Assembly: GCF_027887165.1 (NCBI RefSeq)
Contig: NC_077228.1
Coordinates: 179,296,499 to 179,360,498, forward strand
Source: Monodelphis domestica
Taxonomy: Eukaryota; Chordata; Mammalia; Didelphimorphia; Didelphidae
Direction of reading: 5' to 3'
Length of the DNA: 64,000 bases
Below are positions 48,137-60,781 of the stretch, piece by piece (the first letter of the stretch is position 1; each line of letters starts with the position of its first letter). The notes under the pieces are model-generated. The model ran no database searches. It saw only the letters and a program-made list of their open reading frames with translations, and was not told where the DNA came from. The translations under genes and the position numbers were made by a program.

Positions 48137-49019
48137 TCTTTTTATTTTTTTAATCCCCATATTTTAAAGTTCATGTCAGTTAAAACATTGAGACTTAGCA
48201 GTGTGGTGGAAAAAGCACTGGACTATGAATAAAAGGGCATGTGAATCAGAGCTGAAAGGAACTCTTTAGTCATGAAGTCCAGCCCCTTTAATGTTATAGA
48301 TAGGAAAATTGAGACCTAGCTTTCAGTCTCCACTTAATATTTAACAACCTAACTTCTCTGAGATACCTCATTTAACTAATCACATTACCTACATCTTAAG
48401 ATTTTTGCAGAGGAAAATACTCTATAAAAATATATGTGATGGTTATCATAATAGCCTTTCTTTCTTTTTTTCTTTCTTTCTCCCCAAAACATGATGAAGA
48501 CTTGTTTTATACTAAGGATATATACATAAAAGTCACTTCATACAAACTACTCCTCCAACAAGTCAAATTCTTTATCATGGCTGATAGAAGAAATAAGACT
48601 CATTACACCATTCTTATCTAAAAAGTACAATGTCTGTATTTCAAATTATACATTTGAGTTGTATGAATAAAAGAAAAAATTCCCCATATTATAAAATATT
48701 CATGTTAAGTTCTTTCAGTCTTACAAGTATGATTATGAACACTGAAACAACTTTGAAATTATTAAGAAATCCCTAATCTTGTTCAAATGATTTTTGGTCA
48801 ATCCTATTGTATGTCCAGATTTCCTAAGACAACATTATCTTGAAACATTGTAGGATTGGAGAGAGAATACTGATGATGGCCAAGATTTGGAGAGTTTTGC
48901 TCCTGAGTCTCTCCTGTTCCTGTGCAAAATAATTAATAATTTTAATTAATGGTAATGGCAAATGGCAAAGACAAATTGGTTCAATGGCATGCAGAATTAT
49001 TTGTAAAAAGTATACTACA

Positions 49020-49160
49020 GAGGCAGTTAGTGTGTCAGAGATGGAGATCTGAGGACCTGGGTTCAAATCTATCCTCAGACACTTCCTATCTGTATGCCCC
49101 TGAACAAATTATTCAACCCTGTTTTCCAAGCTTTTGCCCTTCTGTCTTATAGTTGTCACA
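49020..49160 (+). repeat. WSINE1-type SINE fragment
   Basis: Reads GAGATCTGAGGACCTGGGTT, CAAATCTATCCTCAGACAC and TTCCTATCTGTATGCCCCTG. 5'-truncated and diverged. Confidence 0.65.
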
Positions 49161-50285
49161 AAGAGAGAAATATACTGGAGTTGGTCTCTGACTGGATGTA
49201 TTGCCAGTAGGGAGAATCAGCTAAAGGAGATATGAGGGAGGGAGGGATTTTGGGGGTAATGCAGAGGGACAACAAACCAAACAAACAAAAAAAGTCTACT
49301 GCCATTTTATTCAGGCCATGACAAAAATGTCATTCAAAATGTCTTACTGCTTCCTTATTGAGTAACTCTAATTCAAAGTTTTTCTATATGGTAAACTCTA
49401 AATGTAGAATGGAAATTTACAATAATTATAACTAATTAAACTTAGAGCTGGAGAAAATGGCTAAAATACTAATTTGTAACAAATTATAATAATAATTTTT
49501 AAGTTTCTCAACAATGAAAGCATACTATACAATGAGACTTACATGAACTATAAAATTGTTAAAATAATTGTTCTTTATAAAAATCTGTGATAAAACAATT
49601 TATAATACTGAGGTTTCTTCCTTTAGAAAGCATGCTTAAAAATTCTTAGCCCTTTTTTTCCTGAGTTATGATTCATGTTCATAGTAAAAGTTTTAATTCA
49701 CATTCACTTTTAAATATGTACTTTTTAATCCTGAGAACTCTCTAAATATACCAACATAAGTTAAAGATATTACAAAGACTGTTTAGCATTTAGTCTGCAA
49801 AAGGGGGAAGGTTGTCTTAAAATACCTGAAGTTCTGTTTAAAAAAGAGTCAAACAAGTATTTCATTTCTTCTGGTTTTTGAAAATTATTATAACACAATG
49901 GACCCAAATACACTTATGGGATAAAGACTGTTTGTGGTTAGGCAACAAGTTCTAGAATTTCCGAGATTATTAACTTGGTAGAATAAATTTTCTGTGATAA
50001 TAAAGTAAAATAAAAAAAAGTTGAAACTGCTACCTATAGGATGTAGAATATAAGATGTGCACATGTTAACTGAAAACATTTAGAAATTAAACTATGCAAC
50101 AAACCATGGAAATTGAGACTTTTAAATGCCATTAGTTTTTAAATTATTTAATGAGATAATCTGGGCTCCTACAAACTAATAAAGTCAGGAGTAACTTTAA
50201 CATTAACTAGTTACTATTATAATAATATTATAGTTAACAGCAAATAATTTTAATTGTTACTGCAAATAAGAAAGTCAGCAATATT

Positions 50286-50444
50286 CTTCTTCTTTTTTTT
50301 TTAACCCTTACCTTGCTAGGCAATGGGGGTTAAGAGACTTGCTCAGGGTCACATAGATAGGAAGTGTCTGAGACCAGATTTGAACTTAGGACCCTCCTGT
50401 CTCTAGGCCTGGCTCTCAATCCACTGAGCTACCCAGTTGCCTCC
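50286..50444 (-). repeat. WSINE1-type SINE, antisense, with target duplication
   Basis: T-rich start, AACCCTTACCTTGCTAGGCA, GACTTGCTCAGGGTCACATA and CAATCCACTGAGCTACCCAG. It is flanked by identical TCAGCAATATT at 50275-50285 and 50445-50455. Confidence 0.9.
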
Positions 50445-51733
50445 TCAGCAATATTATTTTAAAAACATTTTCTAATCAATAATTAGGCCCAAATAAATAT
50501 AAACATTTATTTCAACTATAAGATAACTGCTTGTAAACACCTAAGCACCTGCAGTTGAGACATGAATAAAGCATTATTCTCTAAAGCTTAAAGAAATTCC
50601 TACCATTGTCAATTGAATTTAATAATTTAAAATATGTTGTAACAATAAGCCTAAAAACAAAATTTAGATAGTTTTTTAAAAATTCATATAACTTTCTAAT
50701 ATCTGGAGACAGTTATCATTGTGGTAGGCCATATTATGGCATGCCAGCCAAATATCTCCCACAAAGAACTATGTGAGATGTCCCCAAATATTTCTTTTAC
50801 TTTTCAAAAACTTAAATTCAGAAAAAGCTTAATCCTCTTTGGAATTCACTGTTCTTTTGTAATAGGGTAGTTGTGACTCCCCTTAGTAGTGTTCAGGAAC
50901 AGAAAGGCTTCTGATTGGATTGATGCATTTAGGTCACCAAATTAACTTTCAGTATTGTTTCCATATCATTAATGGATAGAGACATTTCTCATATCTGGGA
51001 GACAGTTTGGATTTCACAGGAAAAAATCAGAACTTTAAAACTCTTCCTGGGAGTATGGTGGGATATTATGCAAAACAATCAACAACTTCATACTAATCTA
51101 GATTTAGTCTCCTAGCAAATTAATGCAGGTTCAATAAATTCTGTTGAAAAGTTTTAGGTTTTTATTAGAAAATGTTCATTTCACTGGAAGTTATTTTCAA
51201 CATTCCTTCCCCCTAATGAGGAGACAAGAAGAAAAAAGGAAAGAATTCTTAGAAGGAAAAATCCAAAAATTTCTTTTACTCCAGAATGGGACTTCAGGAA
51301 AACAACATTAGAACTCTTCTCCAAAATGAGAATTTTTACCCAAAAGCAGTGGGACCAAATTGCTTGGGCTAGTTTTTCAAGTCTTGATACAAAAAATGTG
51401 ACATTCACTGTAGTAATACAGTTGATGTGATGAGTAAAAATGTTCATGATGAGCTCACCTCTGGCAGAAATGCCCAAGTTAAGAACTTTAAGAATTTCTA
51501 AATTTTTAAATGCTTCATTCAATAAAATTTATGAGAAGAAAAAATTTAAGTCAAGAAAAGAGTCAAAGAAAGAAAAGCATTAAATATCAAAAGCTTATTA
51601 AACCCCTTCCCCAGAGGCACCACTTAGTTCATTACATCCTTCACTCTATCTTATAAAGGAGTTTTCTTCATTTCCCAATATACTGGTTCTTAGGTGGTTA
51701 ACCCTGCCTCTAAAAAAATAAGAGGAAATTCTT

Positions 51734-52233
51734 TTTTTTTCAAAGTTCATTATTTATTTATGTTATTTAGAATATTTTCCCATGGTTACATGATTCATGT
51801 TCTTTCCCTCCCCCCTCCTCTCTCCCAGAGCCGATGAGTAATTCCATTGGGCTTTACATGTATCATTGTTTAAAACCTATTTCCATATCATTAATATTTG
51901 TGGATAGTGTTCTTTCTCATAAATCCCTCAGAACTGTCCTGGATCATTGCATTGCTACTAGTAAAGTCTATTATATTTGATTGTGCCACGGTGTATCAGT
52001 TTCCATGTACAACTTTTTCTGGTTTTGCTCTTTTTTGCTCTGCATCAATTCCAAGAGGTCTTTCCAGTTCATTATTCTTTGAGCACAATAGTATTCCATC
52101 ACCATCAGACACCACAATTTGTTCAGACACTCCCCAATTGATGGACACCCCCTCATTTTCCAGTTTTTTTGCCACTACAAAAAGCATGGCTAAAATTATT
52201 TTTGTGTACGTATTTTTCCCTATTATCTATAAA
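51734..52233 (-). mobile_element. 5'-truncated L1 (3' end), antisense
   Basis: The plus strand starts with the T-rich complement of the tail. It runs through CCAGAGCCGATGAGTAATTC, GATTGTGCCACGGTGTATCA and TCCCCAATTGATGGACACCC, the marsupial L1 3' end as I recall it. It is flanked by AGGAAATTCTT at 51723-51733 and 52234-52244. About 500 bp. Confidence 0.85.
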
Positions 52234-52373
52234 AGGAAATTCTTAAACATAGGTTTTTAAAAAGCTAATTACAAGTAACTTAAATGCAAAATGTTATGTT
52301 TAATATACCAGATATATAACTTGCAGATAGTTTGGAAATAAGTAATGGAAATTTGATTAAAAGAGGTCTGCTT

Positions 52374-53545
52374 TTAAATTAGGAGAGCATGAAAACTTTA
52401 CTTTTCTTATCTATGAATAAGGGAAGAAGTTTATGACCCAACAAGATACAGAGAGGATGACTGGAAATGTATAATTTTGATTCATGAAATTAAAAAGGGT
52501 TTGCATAAAATAATCACTCAAAATTAGAAGGAAAACAGTGAACTAGGGGAAAATGTTTACAACAAGTTTGTCTGATAAAGGCTTCATATACCAAATAAAA
52601 AGGGAATAGAGTCAAATTTATAAAGATAAGATCCATTTCTCAATTGACAAATGGTCAAAGGATATGAACAAGCAGTTTTCAGAAGAAATGAAATCTGTCA
52701 ATACTCAAAAAATCCACTAAATTGCTTTTGATTGGAGAAATGTTAATCAAAACAACCTTGAGGTACTATTTAATGCCTATCAGACTGACAGAAAAGAAAA
52801 ATGACAAAGGGTGATGGTATGTGGAAAAATTGGGACACATGCACTGTTGGTAGAGCTGTGAATTGGTCTAATCCTTCTGGAGAACAATTTGGAAATAAAC
52901 TCAAAAGACTCAACTGTGCATTCCCTTTGACAATGCAATACTACTACTGGGTCTATAGCCCAAAAAGGAAAAGGATATATATGTACAAAAATACAGCAGC
53001 TCTTTTTATGGAGGCAAAGAATTAGAAATTGACGGGATGTCCATTATTTGGAACTAGCTGTGGTATATGATTGTGATGGAATACTACTGTACCATAAGAA
53101 ATGATTATCCGAGTGGTTTCAAAAAATCCTAGGAAGATTTATATGAACTGATACAAAGTGAAATGAGCAGAATAAGGAGACTACTGTACACAACAATGTT
53201 ATAGATAGCACTATTGTAATGATGATATGTGAAAGACTCAATTACTTTAAAAATAATCCAAGACAATTCCCAAGGACTCATGATGAAAAATGCTATCTAT
53301 CTCTGGATGTTTTTGAATCTTGTGATGACCTCTGAGTACAAATTTGAAGTATGATTTTTTTACTTTATTTTTCTTACCTTTTAAAAATAACATGGCTAAT
53401 ATGGAAATATATTTTGCATGATTTTACATCTTTAATTGATATCATATTGCTTATCTTCTCAATGGGTGTGGGGGACAGGGATCTGGAGGGAAGAGAATTT
53501 GGAGCTCATAATTAAAAAATGAATAATAAACTGAAAAAGATACAT
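52374..53545 (+). mobile_element. 5'-truncated L1 (ORF2 end and 3' UTR)
   Basis: Sense order CTCAATTGACAAATGGTCAA, GGAGAACAATTTGGAAATAA, GATGGAATACTACTGTACCA and CAAAGTGAAATGAGCAGAAT, the end of L1 ORF2 and the following UTR. It is bordered by a decayed 15-bp duplication (52359-52373 and 53546-53560, 13 of 15 bases alike), so it is older than the neighbouring antisense copy. Confidence 0.8.
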
Positions 53546-53584
53546 AAAAGAAGTTTGCTTCTGTGCTGACAATCAAAGAGAAGA

Positions 53585-53850
53585 AAGGAAAGTAATAAGC
53601 ATTTATATAGCATTTACTATGAGCTGGCACTGTGCTAAGTACTTACCAAATTTTCTCACTTGATCTTCATAACAACCCTATGAGGTAAGTGCTGTTATTC
53701 TCATTTTGCAACTGAAGAAACAGGTAAACTGGAGCTATATGACTTGCCCAGGGTCACACAGCTAATAAATGTCTGAAGCCACATTTGAACTCAAGTCTTC
53801 CTAACTTTAGGCCCAGTATTCTATCCACTACACCACCTAGGGGCAGCATA
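53585..53850 (-). repeat. MIR/THER1-type CORE-SINE, antisense, near full length
   Basis: Plus-strand GAGCTGGCACTGTGCTAAGT, CATAACAACCCTATGAGGTA, CTTGCCCAGGGTCACACAGC and TTCTATCCACTACACCACCT cover the whole element in antisense. Confidence 0.85.
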
Positions 53851-53863
53851 TCACCAGGGTCAC

Positions 53864-53891
53864 AAAACAAACAAACAAACAAACAAACAAA
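53864..53891. repeat. (CAAA)n simple repeat
   Basis: About seven CAAA units between two SINE copies. Confidence 0.85.
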
Positions 53892-53894
53892 AGG

Positions 53895-54070
53895 TTCTTA
53901 GGGCAAAACATCAGGGTTCAAATCATACTTCAATGATGTTCTCCTAACATGACCATGGGCACTTAACATACCTAAGTCTCAATTTAAAATGAAGAGATTC
54001 CCACAGTTATAAAATGAATGTATTGAAATCAGTGGTCTCTGAGATACATCCCAACTCTAGATCTATGAGC
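53895..54070 (+). repeat. MIR-type SINE fragment
   Basis: Reads GGGTTCAAATCATACTTCAA, ATGGGCACTTAACATACC and GATACATCCCAACTCTAGAT in sense order. Confidence 0.6.
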
Positions 54071-54216
54071 CAGTAATCCAGTTATAATCATTAAATCTGC
54101 TGATTTAATGTTTAGGTTTTTCTTTTTATCTGTGGTTGTTTAAGGCTTCTAACAAAAAGTAGCTTTCCACTACATTTGTAAAGAGGTTGTGGTCAACAAC
54201 TCCATACTTAATATGT

Positions 54217-54218
54217 TA

Positions 54219-54253
<35 letters not shown>
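54217..54253. repeat. (TA)n simple repeat
   Basis: Nearly pure TA alternation with one interruption. Confidence 0.9.
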
Positions 54254-54879
54254 GAAATGTCAATGTTCTTCTAGTTTTTAATGGGCATAGAAATAGAATT
54301 CTCTCTATTGCCCAGAGATATGAGTAGTGACTACATGATATGTTAGGTGGAAAAAAAGGCTTAGGATATAAGCTCTGATTAGAATTGTTATTTTAAAAGG
54401 CATATGATATAATAAATGCATTTTCTTTTTTCTAGATGAAGCAAAAAGATTTTCTATATGATTCCTAATATCTTAAGGGAAAGGCAATTTCTTATACTTT
54501 AGCTGATCTAGGTGTTTTGTTTTTTTTAAGTCGTGTTTTGTATTTTTTTTTTAATTTGGCTATTTCAATTTTTCTGGTCTTCTGACTGATTTTTTTGAAC
54601 CTGAAATTCAGATGGTTGAACATTCAAGTCCACAAAACACAATTTCTAATAGTTATAGTTTGTGGGAAAGAACAAGTTAAAAGACTAGGGATGAACTTGA
54701 AAGAAATATCAAGGGTGACTAAAATTGATTCATTACGGTATTTGATCAACTATTTTGTTGACCAAAACAGATAAAGGTGATGGAAAATTGGGACAAATGG
54801 AAACTTTTTAAAAAGAATAAATAGAAATTTTAGGATTTCCCAAGGATCACTGTTTATAATCAACTTTATATGCTGTGAA

Positions 54880-55420
54880 ATTTCAATATACATGATACCT
54901 AACTCTAAGGAAACTACATAGACAAACAGAAAAATGGTAGATGAGTTTCACTGGAAGACAATGTTCTTAGGGGAAAATAATCTAAACTATATTTATAGGA
55001 TAATGATTACATGAAATCAATTATGAAATAAAACAAGGGCCACAGGATGCGTTCCTGAAGCATCAGTTTGATGAACCAGAGGAGTTAAAGTAATAGCAAA
55101 AAAGTAATGGAACACATCAAAAAGCACATCTGACCTTTGACCAAAACCATAGTGAATCTGCATCTGAAATATTGTATATTTTGGTCACTGCAGTTCACCA
55201 AAGATATAATAGAACTAATAAAGATGCAGAAAAAGGCATTATTAATGTAAACAAGAAGGTGAAGGATTATTAAAAGAATCTGGAATATTTGAGTTTGCTC
55301 CTAACCTCTGAGATTGATATAGGATGGACAAACATATAAATCATAATACATTTCTTTGGGCCTGGTATATTGAATGCTTGGTTGAATAGAAGGTTTATAA
55401 GTCCAACATAGCATGGGCAT
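54880..55420 (+). repeat. CR1/L3-like LINE 3' fragment
   Basis: The stretch TTTTGGTCACTGCAGTTCAC, then AGATGCAGAAAAAGGCATTA and AACAAGAAGGTGAAGG, recalls the CR1/L3 3' end. Old; family uncertain. Confidence 0.4.
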
Positions 55421-56639
55421 TTTTGTCTTCAATTGTTAAGTTTACTTCTCCACCAAAGGTTTAAAAGATCGTAAGAATTATTTAAGACTTCCTTGCCAGC
55501 AATTTGAGAAACTTTAGGATAGAACAGAACAATTGTTTTGGATTATTAAAAAAATTAGATCTTGTCTAAATTGTGCTTTTAAATACTACCTGCATTTTTA
55601 TCAGTGTTATTCAAAACTATCTTGCATACTTAGAAATGAGATGTATTTTTTCTCCTAACATTAACTCTGCTTCTGTTGAACATTAATGCAAACATCCTAC
55701 CTTAGACTCAGGTCCTGGGACAGGACACTTGGGAGTACTCAGCAGTTCTAACACTGAGTGAGTCTGTAATGAGCCCATAATTCATTTGCAAACTCATGAA
55801 CAAGAACACACAGGAGGTACAAGAGTTGGTTTGTTCAAGTTTCAGTGAAGGAGACCTCTCTAAATGCATCTTACAAAAGGTGTTTGAAACAGAAACCTGA
55901 AAAACATCTTTAAATTAGTTTAACAAAGGTAACCTAATGCTACCCCATGCTTATTTTTTCCATATCTGTAAACAGGTGTGGAAATGAATAGAACAATGCA
56001 AGCATAAAACTCTTATAGCCACCTGCCAATGTCTAAAGCAATCTAGCAAGAAAAACTTTATTACTCAATGTCTTTGTTAATATTTTGCATGTATTAACCT
56101 TTCATTATCTTTTATAAGGTCTGACAATTTCTAATTTTAAATTGCTTTCAGATAATAAATGTTCTTAATTTAGCCATTCACAAACTCAATGAGCACATAC
56201 TAATTAAAACATTTTATTTATTAACTGTATTTTCCTTTGGCATACTCTTTTCCTGGGAAGGAACTGGCATATTTTCAGATTGACTATTTATTCACATACT
56301 CTTGTCACTCCTGCTACTTAAATTTAATTTATGATTCAAAACTAGGAAGATTTGAAATATAACTATATGGAGTTTAAATTATTCCACCAGATTCTGTTTT
56401 TAAGTTACCACATTCTGGTCCAAGATAACAGGGTTAAAAATGGAAATGCATATGTAGAAACAACTAGCTGCGTCAGACTTCAGGAATGTATGATGTACAG
56501 ACAAGTTTCCTGGTGGCCACCCATTCAGTGGGCTGTATGAAATATCAAGTCTTTTTCTTTTCAGCATAGTTAAGAGCAAAGAAAAGGGATGAGTAGAAAA
56601 TGAAATAAACAAAGGCACAGGAGATATAATAGCTGTATT

Positions 56640-56720
56640 CAAATGAGGTAATATTTTTAAAGTGCTTAGCACAGTGCATGGCACATAGTAGGCACTTAAT
56701 AAATGCAGGTTCCCTTCCCT
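56640..56720 (+). repeat. MIR/L2-type 3' tail
   Basis: Reads AATGAGGTAATATTTTTAAA, GTGCTTAGCACAGTGCATGG and CACATAGTAGGCACTTAATA. Confidence 0.65.
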
Positions 56721-56799
56721 TCAAAATGCAATAAAAGCTTTCTTTAGATTGGGAACACTAAGGCTTCCAACATAAATAATGTCCTGTGCTTAATCAGTC

Positions 56800-57005
56800 A
56801 GTTAACAGAACTTATTAAATGCCTTCTATGTGTCAGGCACTAAGCTCAATGCTTGCAATACAGAGATAAAAAAGAAAAAGCCCCTGCTCTTAAAGAAGCT
56901 CCCAAGTCTAAAGGGGAGACAATGTGCATACAATTGTGTATAAATAAGATATAGACAGGATAAACTAGGGGTAGGTCTCAGAGGGAAGGTACTATATAAT
57001 AGGCA
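56800..57005 (-). repeat. L2-like LINE fragment, antisense
   Basis: Plus-strand ATGTGTCAGGCACTAAGCTC, CCCCTGCTCTTAAAGAAGCT and GGGGAGACAATGTGCATACA in the antisense order. An antisense MIR-like piece follows (about 57060-57250). Confidence 0.65.
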
Positions 57006-58744
57006 GTTTATCGAACTATTAAACTAGTTTCAGCATAGAAATGTCCTGTTTCTTGATCTCCTATCCCAAACAGAATTGTAGGGCAAAAGAGATTAAAGAG
57101 CTGTTCAGATCTCAATTCCTTACTAAAGGAGGAAAATGAGGCCTAGAAAAAGGAAGCCATAGAGGCAGTCAGTGGCATAGTTAATAGAACCCAATTTAAA
57201 AAATTATGACTACAGTGCAACTTCTGGGAATCTAAAACTATAATCACTAGGTTAATCTACAACTACATGTAATAGGTTTTATAAAGATGTGCATGTACCA
57301 CTGACATAGATTTCTTAGTCTGGATTGTGTGAAATGTTACTGTCCTATTGCACTGAACAAGAAGAGAGCATGTCTGCGTGCAACTGGGTGTGGTGGCCAA
57401 AAGGGGATCAAGTCCTTTGTTTCTGAAAAGAGAAACCCTGGTAAAGCTATCTCCCTTGGACAATGCCTTAAAGATGTATTTAACATGTGCACCAATGCTC
57501 ACTACCGAAGTTCATCAGTTTAACTCTTTGTAAACAAGTAAGTGATTTGCTCCAAATGGCAGGAAGTTGTTCTATGGAACCAAAGCAGTTACAGCCAAGT
57601 TTAATACCAAACCCTCTAGAGTCCACGTTGACAAATTCTTGAACAAGCCCTGTGGTTACAGGGAAGCTGGTTTCACTCTGACTCACTCCTGTTCAAACAG
57701 TTTACTGGAAATGGAGGGGAGGGGGAATTTTCAGAGAAATCATGTGATGGCCAGACAAACCACAACCAGCAAAGGTTCAGCAGAGTCAAAAACAGGTCCC
57801 AGCAACAACTGACACTAGGGTCTTCATATGACAATTGATGATTTGAAAATGAGAACCATTTTATCTCAGATCTTCTGAACTGTTAACTGTTTTCAAAGTT
57901 GATGTTTCTTTAAGGAAACAGGGTAAATAATATAGTAAAACAAATAAATCAACAAGTAGGATGATAAGGGTATATGCTGAGATGTTTTTTGGAGTCAAAT
58001 TGTGCTCTTTGAAAGAAAACTATGAAAAAGCAACTTCTAAAGCATTTAATGTGAAAATAAGTAAATAAATAACCACTTCCTAAATGTTTCACTGAAATTT
58101 CTGAACTCAAATGTCAAACTCAAATTCTCCAATCATCAGGCATTTTATAAGTCCATCTAGCACTGAGTGGTAGGATGTAGGTAAGGAGGGGGCAGGAGGA
58201 AGATGGAAACGAGAACCAGTTATTGTAATGAGGCAGAGGGAAAATGCAATGGTCCTAGCAGGGGAGAGGTGAGTAAGGGAAAGAGAAACTGATCATTAAT
58301 ACTAGCAATCACTAATTTTATTTATTTCCACTGTTAAATGTCATTTGTCACTTTGAACTCCTAAAGAAAAATTTAAAAAAAAATCTTATTAGGTTTAAAT
58401 AAGGGATTTTCGTTCCCTTCAAACAATTCTGATATAAAACTGTTGAATTACAACTGATTTTTATTTTTAGCATGGGGTTATATGTTTTAATTTTTTTCAT
58501 TAAAAATTTAAAATGTGCTTTATTTTTTAAAAATATTATAATCCTGAGCAGAATCTGAAAAAACTCTGGAAATTAGATTTAAACTCCAGAAACTGTACTA
58601 TTTTAGGCATCATTTTGAATAATAAATTGAGACAGGTATATGGAGTGGATTTGTGTTTTCCTAAGTAGAGTGAACTTCAAAGTGAAGAAACTCCTTTATC
58701 AATGGACAATCTCTACAAATTCTTACAGTCTTCAGATAGTTTCC

Positions 58745-58870
58745 TGGGGCTGAAAAGTTAAGCAACTTGGTCAGGGTCATACAGCCAGTATCTGTCAGAA
58801 GGCAGAACTTGAACTTAGATCTTTATGGCTTCTAAGCCACAAACTACTGGGTCATGCTGCCTGCCTTTCA
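58745..58870 (-). repeat. CORE-SINE fragment, antisense
   Basis: Plus-strand AGCAACTTGGTCAGGGTCAT, GAACTTGAACTTAGATCTTT and GGGTCATGCTGCC. Confidence 0.6.
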
Positions 58871-59514
58871 ATCACCTGGGGTCAAATTTCAAACTCCTAA
58901 TTCCAGGTATTTCTGTACTTATATTGTAGAACAAAGAATAAGACATCATGAAGGGGAAACATGACAGACAGGGTTTCAAGAGATGAATATTTAAAACAAA
59001 ATGATGAAAGAAATTAATTTTCCATTTCTATTTTAGGATTTACTAAATTGGAACATGAGTTATTTGACCAGTAACAGGTAAATTTTATGCAAAGTTAACA
59101 ACGTAACGTTGTTTTAGAAAAGTGATCTAAGTAACCAAGTAACTTAAAATTGATAGTTTTAAATAATCAAATATGTTAAATAATTTTTCAAAACAAAAAC
59201 ATAAAACATTTTCACTCAATTATATAAGCTTTAAATTTAAAAAACAAACTAAAAAATAACCCAATCTCCCAAACAAAATGATTGGGGACTTTGTTTCTAG
59301 AATGTTACTCTAGCATGAATCCTTTGCAGTGAATAATACAAAGTCTTTTATTCTTCTTTACACTCCTTTATTCTTGTATTATTTTTCTTTCCATAAATGA
59401 AAAAGGTTGACTTCAATAGAACACCAGAAGTCTCTATGGAGTATTTATGACTTAAAGCTATCTTCTACATAATACCTCTTACATTTGAGTCAATCTTTCT
59501 TTAAAAACAAAACA

Positions 59515-59715
59515 AAAACCCAAACACAACCCTTACTTTCCTTCTTTGAATCAATATTAAGCATTAGTTCCAAGGCAGAGGAGTAGTAAGGGCTAGGCAA
59601 TTGTGGTTAAATAACTTATCCAGGGTCACACAGCTAAGAAGTGTCTGAGGCAAGATTTAAATCCAGGATCTCCTTTCCCTAGACCTGGCTCTCTATCCAC
59701 TGAGCAGCCAAGCTA
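59515..59715 (-). repeat. WSINE1-type SINE, antisense
   Basis: A/C-rich start, CAACCCTTACTTTCC, GTAAGGGCTAGGCAATTGTG, CAGGGTCACACAGCTAAGAA and CTATCCACTGAGCAGCCAAG. Nearly full length. Confidence 0.85.
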
Positions 59716-59732
59716 TTCCAATCTTCCTTTTA

Positions 59733-60203
59733 TTCATTAATTAATTAATTAATTAATTAATTTTAAACATTATTTTATTTGGTCATTTCCAAACATTATT
59801 CATTGGAGACACAGATAATTTTCTTTTCCTCCCCCCCCCCCCACCTCTCCCATAGCCGATGCGCGATTCCACTGGGTATCACGTGTCCTTGATTCGAACC
59901 CATTTTCCATGTTGTTGGTATTTGCATTAGTGTTCATTTAGAGTCTTTCCTCAGCCATATCCCCGCAACACCTGTAGTCAAGCAGTTGCTTTTCCTCGGT
60001 GTTTACTCCCACAGTTTGTGGGATAGTGTTTTTTCTCCTAGATCCCTGAAGATTGTTCAGGGACATTTCATTGACACTAATGGAGAAGTCCATTACGTTC
60101 GATTGTACCACAGAGTATCAGTCTCTGTGTACAATGTTTTCCTGGTTCTGCTCCTTTCGCTCTGCATCACTTCATGGAGGTTGTTCCAGTCTCCATGGAA
60201 TTC
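59733..60203 (-). mobile_element. 5'-truncated L1 (3' end), antisense, with exact target duplication
   Basis: The complement of the tail is TTCATTAATTAATTAATT. The body reads CATAGCCGATGCGCGATTCC, CGATTGTACCACAGAGTATC and CGCTCTGCATCACTTCATGG. It is flanked by identical 15-mers CCAATCTTCCTTTTA at 59718-59732 and 60204-60218. About 470 bp. Confidence 0.9.
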
Positions 60204-60319
60204 CCAATCTTCCTTTTAAAAAAACATCTTGGGTACTATTTCTGCATTTAACTTTTTCTTGCCATAAATACAATTTCCCAAAAAGAATAAATTTAAAGAT
60301 TTAAGAAGATATTATTATC

Positions 60320-60480
60320 GTTAGATTTGGAGCCAAGAGACCTAAATTCAAATGTTGGGCCTACTATTTATTACCTGTATAACCATGGGTCACTTTCACT
60401 TGTAATTTCTTTATTTGTAAAATGGGGAGGTTAGATTAGACGATCTAAGGTTCCTTCTAGTTCTAACTCTATGATCCTAC
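60320..60480 (+). repeat. MIR-type SINE
   Basis: Reads GATTTGGAGCCAAGAGACCT, AAATTCAAATGTTGGG, TTTGTAAAATGGGGAGG and GGTTCCTTCTAGTTCTAACT. Confidence 0.65.
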
Positions 60481-60781
60481 TCCATTATCATTATTTATGT
60501 AATACACTATTAAATAATTATCTAAAGAATAATGAAAATATTCATTAAGTGACAAGCATAGATATATTAACATCTATCTGAACCTCACTTTAAAAATTGT
60601 ACTAATTTGCTAAAAGCTACAATGATATTTATTCACTCCCCGCTGCTCACCTTTAGAGCTAGTTAAACCATGGTACAAAGCTAAAAACAAAAGGAAGGTA
60701 AATTAGTTAATGGAAAAACACTATACTTAAAAAATAAAAGAGCTCCCCTCAATCAGGTGTCTTATAAGAATCAGAACCACA

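Noticed and set aside
51181-51522. 113-aa minus-strand ORF, the longest outside recognised repeats
   Set aside because: No recognisable domain, no intact splice or promoter context, and no family resemblance I can support. It is kept as non-coding intron.
51898-52260. 120-aa plus-strand ORF
   Set aside because: It is the antisense reading of the 3' end of a truncated L1, so it is a shadow frame and not a gene.
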